Position numbers and translations under genes: made by a program
The notes under the pieces: model-generated
Told to the model about the DNA's origin: nothing
The model's database searches: none
The model's input: the letters and a program-made list of their open reading frames with translations, nothing else
Shown: piece by piece, positions 6,725 to 8,757 of the stretch
How positions within the stretch are numbered: the first letter of the stretch is position 1
Layout of the letters: every line of letters begins with the position of its first letter
Source: Candidatus Omnitrophota bacterium
GTDB lineage: Bacteria; Omnitrophota; Omnitrophia; Omnitrophales; Aquincolibacteriaceae
Assembly (NCBI GenBank): GCA_023246985.1
Contig: JAHFHJ010000012.1
Span: 6,755 to 15,511, forward strand
Reading direction: 5' to 3'
Length of the DNA: 8,757 nt

Positions 6725-7099
6725 ATGACCCGAAAAATACTCGTCATTGACGATGAGCCGGATATCCTTACAATGGTCGCTCGTCGTCTTAAAGCGAACC
6801 ACTATCAAGTGCTGACTGCCGACTCCGGCGAAGACGGATTGACGTCGGCAAGAAAGGATCTCCCGGACCTTGTGCTTTTGGATTATATTATGCCGGACAT
6901 GAGAGGGGATGAGATCCTGAGAAATCTAAAAAAAGACGCCTCCTTAAATCCTGTTCCCGTGGTCATATTCACTGCGGACGTCAAACAAATGAAGGTCGGG
7001 GAATTTCGGAAGCTGGGCGCCGAGGGTTGTCTCTTTAAACCGTTCACGCCGGAAGAACTTTTAGGCATGATTCGGAATTTGCTTGGCGAAAGCATCTGA
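6725..7099 (+). CDS. Single-domain CheY-like response regulator
   Basis: Receiver domain only, 124 residues. The acidic pocket is D9, D10 and the phosphoacceptor D53 (LLDYIMP), with the switch threonine T83 (FTAD) and the conserved lysine K105 in LFKPF. All residues needed for phosphorylation and Mg2+ binding are present. There is no DNA-binding or enzymatic output domain, so it must act by protein contact, as CheY or Spo0F do, or pass phosphate onward. It begins 11 bases after the kinase stop, behind a strong ribosome binding site inside that stop, so the kinase is almost certainly its partner. The final target is not in the window. Confidence 0.92.
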   Translation: MTRKILVIDDEPDILTMVARRLKANHYQVLTADSGEDGLTSARKDLPDLVLLDYIMPDMRGDEILRNLKKDASLNPVPVVIFTADVKQMKVGEFRKLGAEGCLFKPFTPEELLGMIRNLLGESI

Positions 7100-7128
7100 T
7101 TTTTCTGTCCGCCGCCTTCGGAACGAAT

Positions 7129-7845
7129 ATGTCTCCCAAAGTCTGGTTCATCAAGAATAGGACTCACGAAGCGGCAGGGCTTTTTTCCTCGTTCGCAGAA
7201 CAAGAAAAGATCCCGTACGCGATCGCCGACCTTCACAAAGGCGACAAATTCCCGGAAGTGACGCAAGGCCAGGCTCTTGTCATTCTCGGAGGGCCGGATA
7301 GCGCCCAAGACGCCACGCCCAAGATCCTGGACGAACTCGAAGCCCTTCGGAAATGCATGCGCGAGGAGATTCCCTGTCTGGGTGTTTGCCTGGGGCTACA
7401 GTTGCTTGTAAAAGCCGCGGGCGGTACCGTTTTCCGTAATCGCGTCAAGGAGATCGGTTTTCGGGAGCCCTCGGGCGAATGGTTTGAGATCGAAAAGACT
7501 CCGGAGGGGAGAAAAGATCCCTTGCTGGACGGGACTCAGGATCGTTGCAAGGTTTTTCAGTTGCACGGCGAGACCGTTGGGCTTGTTTCCTCCATGGCCT
7601 GTCTTGGCCGGGGACGAACCTGTGAGAACCAGGTCGTGCGAATCCAGGACCGCGTTTACGGCATCCAGGGTCATGTGGAACTCAATGAACGGATGTTCGA
7701 GGATTGGCTTGCCGCGGATGAGGACCTTCGCCGGATGAATCGTGAAGATCTGAGGCATGATTTCACGGCCGCGCGCCGGGAACTGGAGCAAAGCTCGGAA
7801 ATTCTTTTCAAGAATTTCCTGAGAATATCCGGTATCCTAAGATAG
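7129..7845 (+). CDS. Class I glutamine amidotransferase (GMP synthase-like GATase1)
   Basis: Stand-alone class I glutamine amidotransferase domain of 238 residues, nearest to the GMP-synthase-like GATase1 group. Such domains release ammonia from glutamine, or cleave gamma-glutamyl bonds, through a Cys-His-Glu triad. The nucleophile elbow GVCLG places C87 correctly, and GIQGHVE supplies H182 and E184, with valine where most relatives have proline. An ILGGPDSA stretch at 52-59 and QLHGETV at 144-150 also fit the family. No synthetase domain is attached and none is encoded nearby, so the acceptor is unknown. It could be a gamma-glutamyl hydrolase rather than an ammonia donor. It starts 29 bases after the response regulator stop without a clear ribosome binding site and ends 12 bases before metF. 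Confidence 0.85.
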   Translation: MSPKVWFIKNRTHEAAGLFSSFAEQEKIPYAIADLHKGDKFPEVTQGQALVILGGPDSAQDATPKILDELEALRKCMREEIPCLGVCLGLQLLVKAAGGTVFRNRVKEIGFREPSGEWFEIEKTPEGRKDPLLDGTQDRCKVFQLHGETVGLVSSMACLGRGRTCENQVVRIQDRVYGIQGHVELNERMFEDWLAADEDLRRMNREDLRHDFTAARRELEQSSEILFKNFLRISGILR

Positions 7846-7857
7846 AATCGCCTCCTT

Positions 7858-8745
7858 ATGAAGATATCCGAATGTTATCAAAAACAAAAACATACGATCT
7901 CGTTCGAATTTTTTCCGCCCAAAACCGAAGAAGGGGAAGCGAAACTTTTTCAGACCGTGACGGATCTGAAGAAACTCGCGCCTTCGTTTGTGTCCGTGAC
8001 CTACGGGGCCATGGGCAATACGCAGGCCCATACCCTCCGCATCGTCGAAACGATCAAGAACAAGATCGGTCTCGAGGTTGCGGCGCATTTGACCTGCGTT
8101 GCGCACAGCCGCGGAGAAATCGAAAAGATTCTCGGAACACTTCAAGAAAAAAAAATCAAAAATATTGTGGCGCTCCGGGGGGATCCTTCCCAGGGGGAGA
8201 CCCGGTTCAAGGCTCCGCCGGACGGTTTCCATTATGCCGCTGAACTCGTGCGCTTTATTCGCCGGCATCCCCGGTTTGGCCAGGCGTTCGATCTAAGCGT
8301 GGCCGGTTATCCGGAAGGCCATCCGGAATGCAAGGACAAAAAGAAAGATCTCGAACATCTCAAGCGCAAGGTGGATGAAGGCGTCCAAGCGGTCGTGACG
8401 CAGCTTTTTTTCAATAACCGACATTTTTTCGATTTTGTGGAACGGGCCCGCAGGATCGGCATCAAGGTCCCGATCGTTCCGGGTATTATGCCCGTGACCC
8501 ATGGACCTCAGATCGAGAAATTCTCCCGTATGTGCGGCGCCGAGATCCCGGCCAAGATCCGGGAGGCGATCGCCTGTTTTGGGGAGGATCAGGCGTCGAT
8601 CATAAAATTCGGAATCGAGTACGCCACGCGCCAATGCGAGGAACTTCTCGCCGGCGGCGCACCGGGTCTTCATTTCTATACTTTGAATCAGTCACTTGCC
8701 ACCCGCCAGATCTACGCCAATCTTCATCTTGCGCGTGCGGCATGA
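7858..8745 (+). CDS. metF: Methylenetetrahydrofolate reductase
   Basis: Flavin-dependent 5,10-methylenetetrahydrofolate reductase, 295 residues, the usual length for bacterial MetF. It makes 5-methyltetrahydrofolate for methionine synthesis. Recognisable blocks run in family order: SFEFFPPKT with the catalytic glutamate, SVTYGAMGNT, HLTCVAHS, ALRGDPS with the FAD-contacting aspartate, VAGYPEGHPE, KVDEGVQAVVTQLFFNN, and PIVPGIMPV. It ends with the typical TLNQSLATRQIYANL stretch. All key residues are present. The ATG is fixed by an in-frame TAG 12 bases upstream, which is the stop of the amidotransferase gene. The bases just before the start read CCTCCTT, the opposite of a Shine-Dalgarno sequence, so translation probably depends on coupling to the gene before it. 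No metH or other folate gene lies in the window. The product feeds one-carbon metabolism and therefore the SAM pool. Confidence 0.95.
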   Translation: MKISECYQKQKHTISFEFFPPKTEEGEAKLFQTVTDLKKLAPSFVSVTYGAMGNTQAHTLRIVETIKNKIGLEVAAHLTCVAHSRGEIEKILGTLQEKKIKNIVALRGDPSQGETRFKAPPDGFHYAAELVRFIRRHPRFGQAFDLSVAGYPEGHPECKDKKKDLEHLKRKVDEGVQAVVTQLFFNNRHFFDFVERARRIGIKVPIVPGIMPVTHGPQIEKFSRMCGAEIPAKIREAIACFGEDQASIIKFGIEYATRQCEELLAGGAPGLHFYTLNQSLATRQIYANLHLARAA

Positions 8746-8757
8746 CCCTGGAATAGG

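Noticed and set aside
6792..7099. Hidden output domain in the response regulator
   Set aside because: The protein ends at residue 124, right after the receiver fold, with a clean stop and no frameshifted extension showing a DNA-binding motif.
7837..8268. Minus-strand open frame of 143 codons opposite the start of metF
   Set aside because: metF is certain on the plus strand, and the minus-strand product is arginine- and phenylalanine-rich with no recognisable family.

Overview
The window is a gene-dense stretch of bacterial chromosome with nine complete protein genes, one on the minus strand and eight on the plus strand. Gaps are short and the base composition is about balanced. No rRNA, tRNA, CRISPR array, insertion sequence or phage gene is visible. 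The lineage cannot be fixed from nine genes. The features fit an uncultured Gram-negative bacterium, and I would try Omnitrophota/PVC-like lineages first: a soluble histidine kinase with that style of H-box region, lysine-rich proteins, and a long C/A-rich versus G/T-rich intergenic inverted repeat of a kind I associate with such genomes. This is a guess.

Left part (1-1269, minus strand): a polytopic GT-C glycosyltransferase of the GT87/DUF2029 type. It reads away from the rest and shares a 140-base divergent intergenic region (1270-1409) that holds a good sigma70-like promoter facing right.

Middle part (1410-5094, plus strand): a nucleotide-sugar modification cassette. In order it holds a UDP-glucuronate-decarboxylase-like extended SDR, a small cupin, a classical SDR, and a zinc-finger sugar C-methyltransferase of the TylC3/NovU/TcaB9 type. 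The first three are tightly packed. The methyltransferase is set apart by a 162-base imperfect inverted repeat (3683-3844) whose right arm runs into its ribosome binding site. Together these genes look able to make a keto-sugar nucleotide and then isomerise, C-methylate and reduce it, giving a branched sugar for a surface glycan. The exact sugar is unknown.

Right part (5157-8745, plus strand): a soluble PAS histidine kinase with a degenerate GGDEF-like C-terminal domain, translationally linked to a single-domain CheY-like response regulator, then a class I glutamine amidotransferase and methylenetetrahydrofolate reductase (metF). The last two lie in the same frame, separated by a single TAG and 12 bases.

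The most interesting items are the long asymmetric inverted repeat and its overlap with a translation start, the catalytically dead GGDEF-like tail on the kinase, and the unassigned branched-sugar cassette. I see no clear evidence of a wholly new system.
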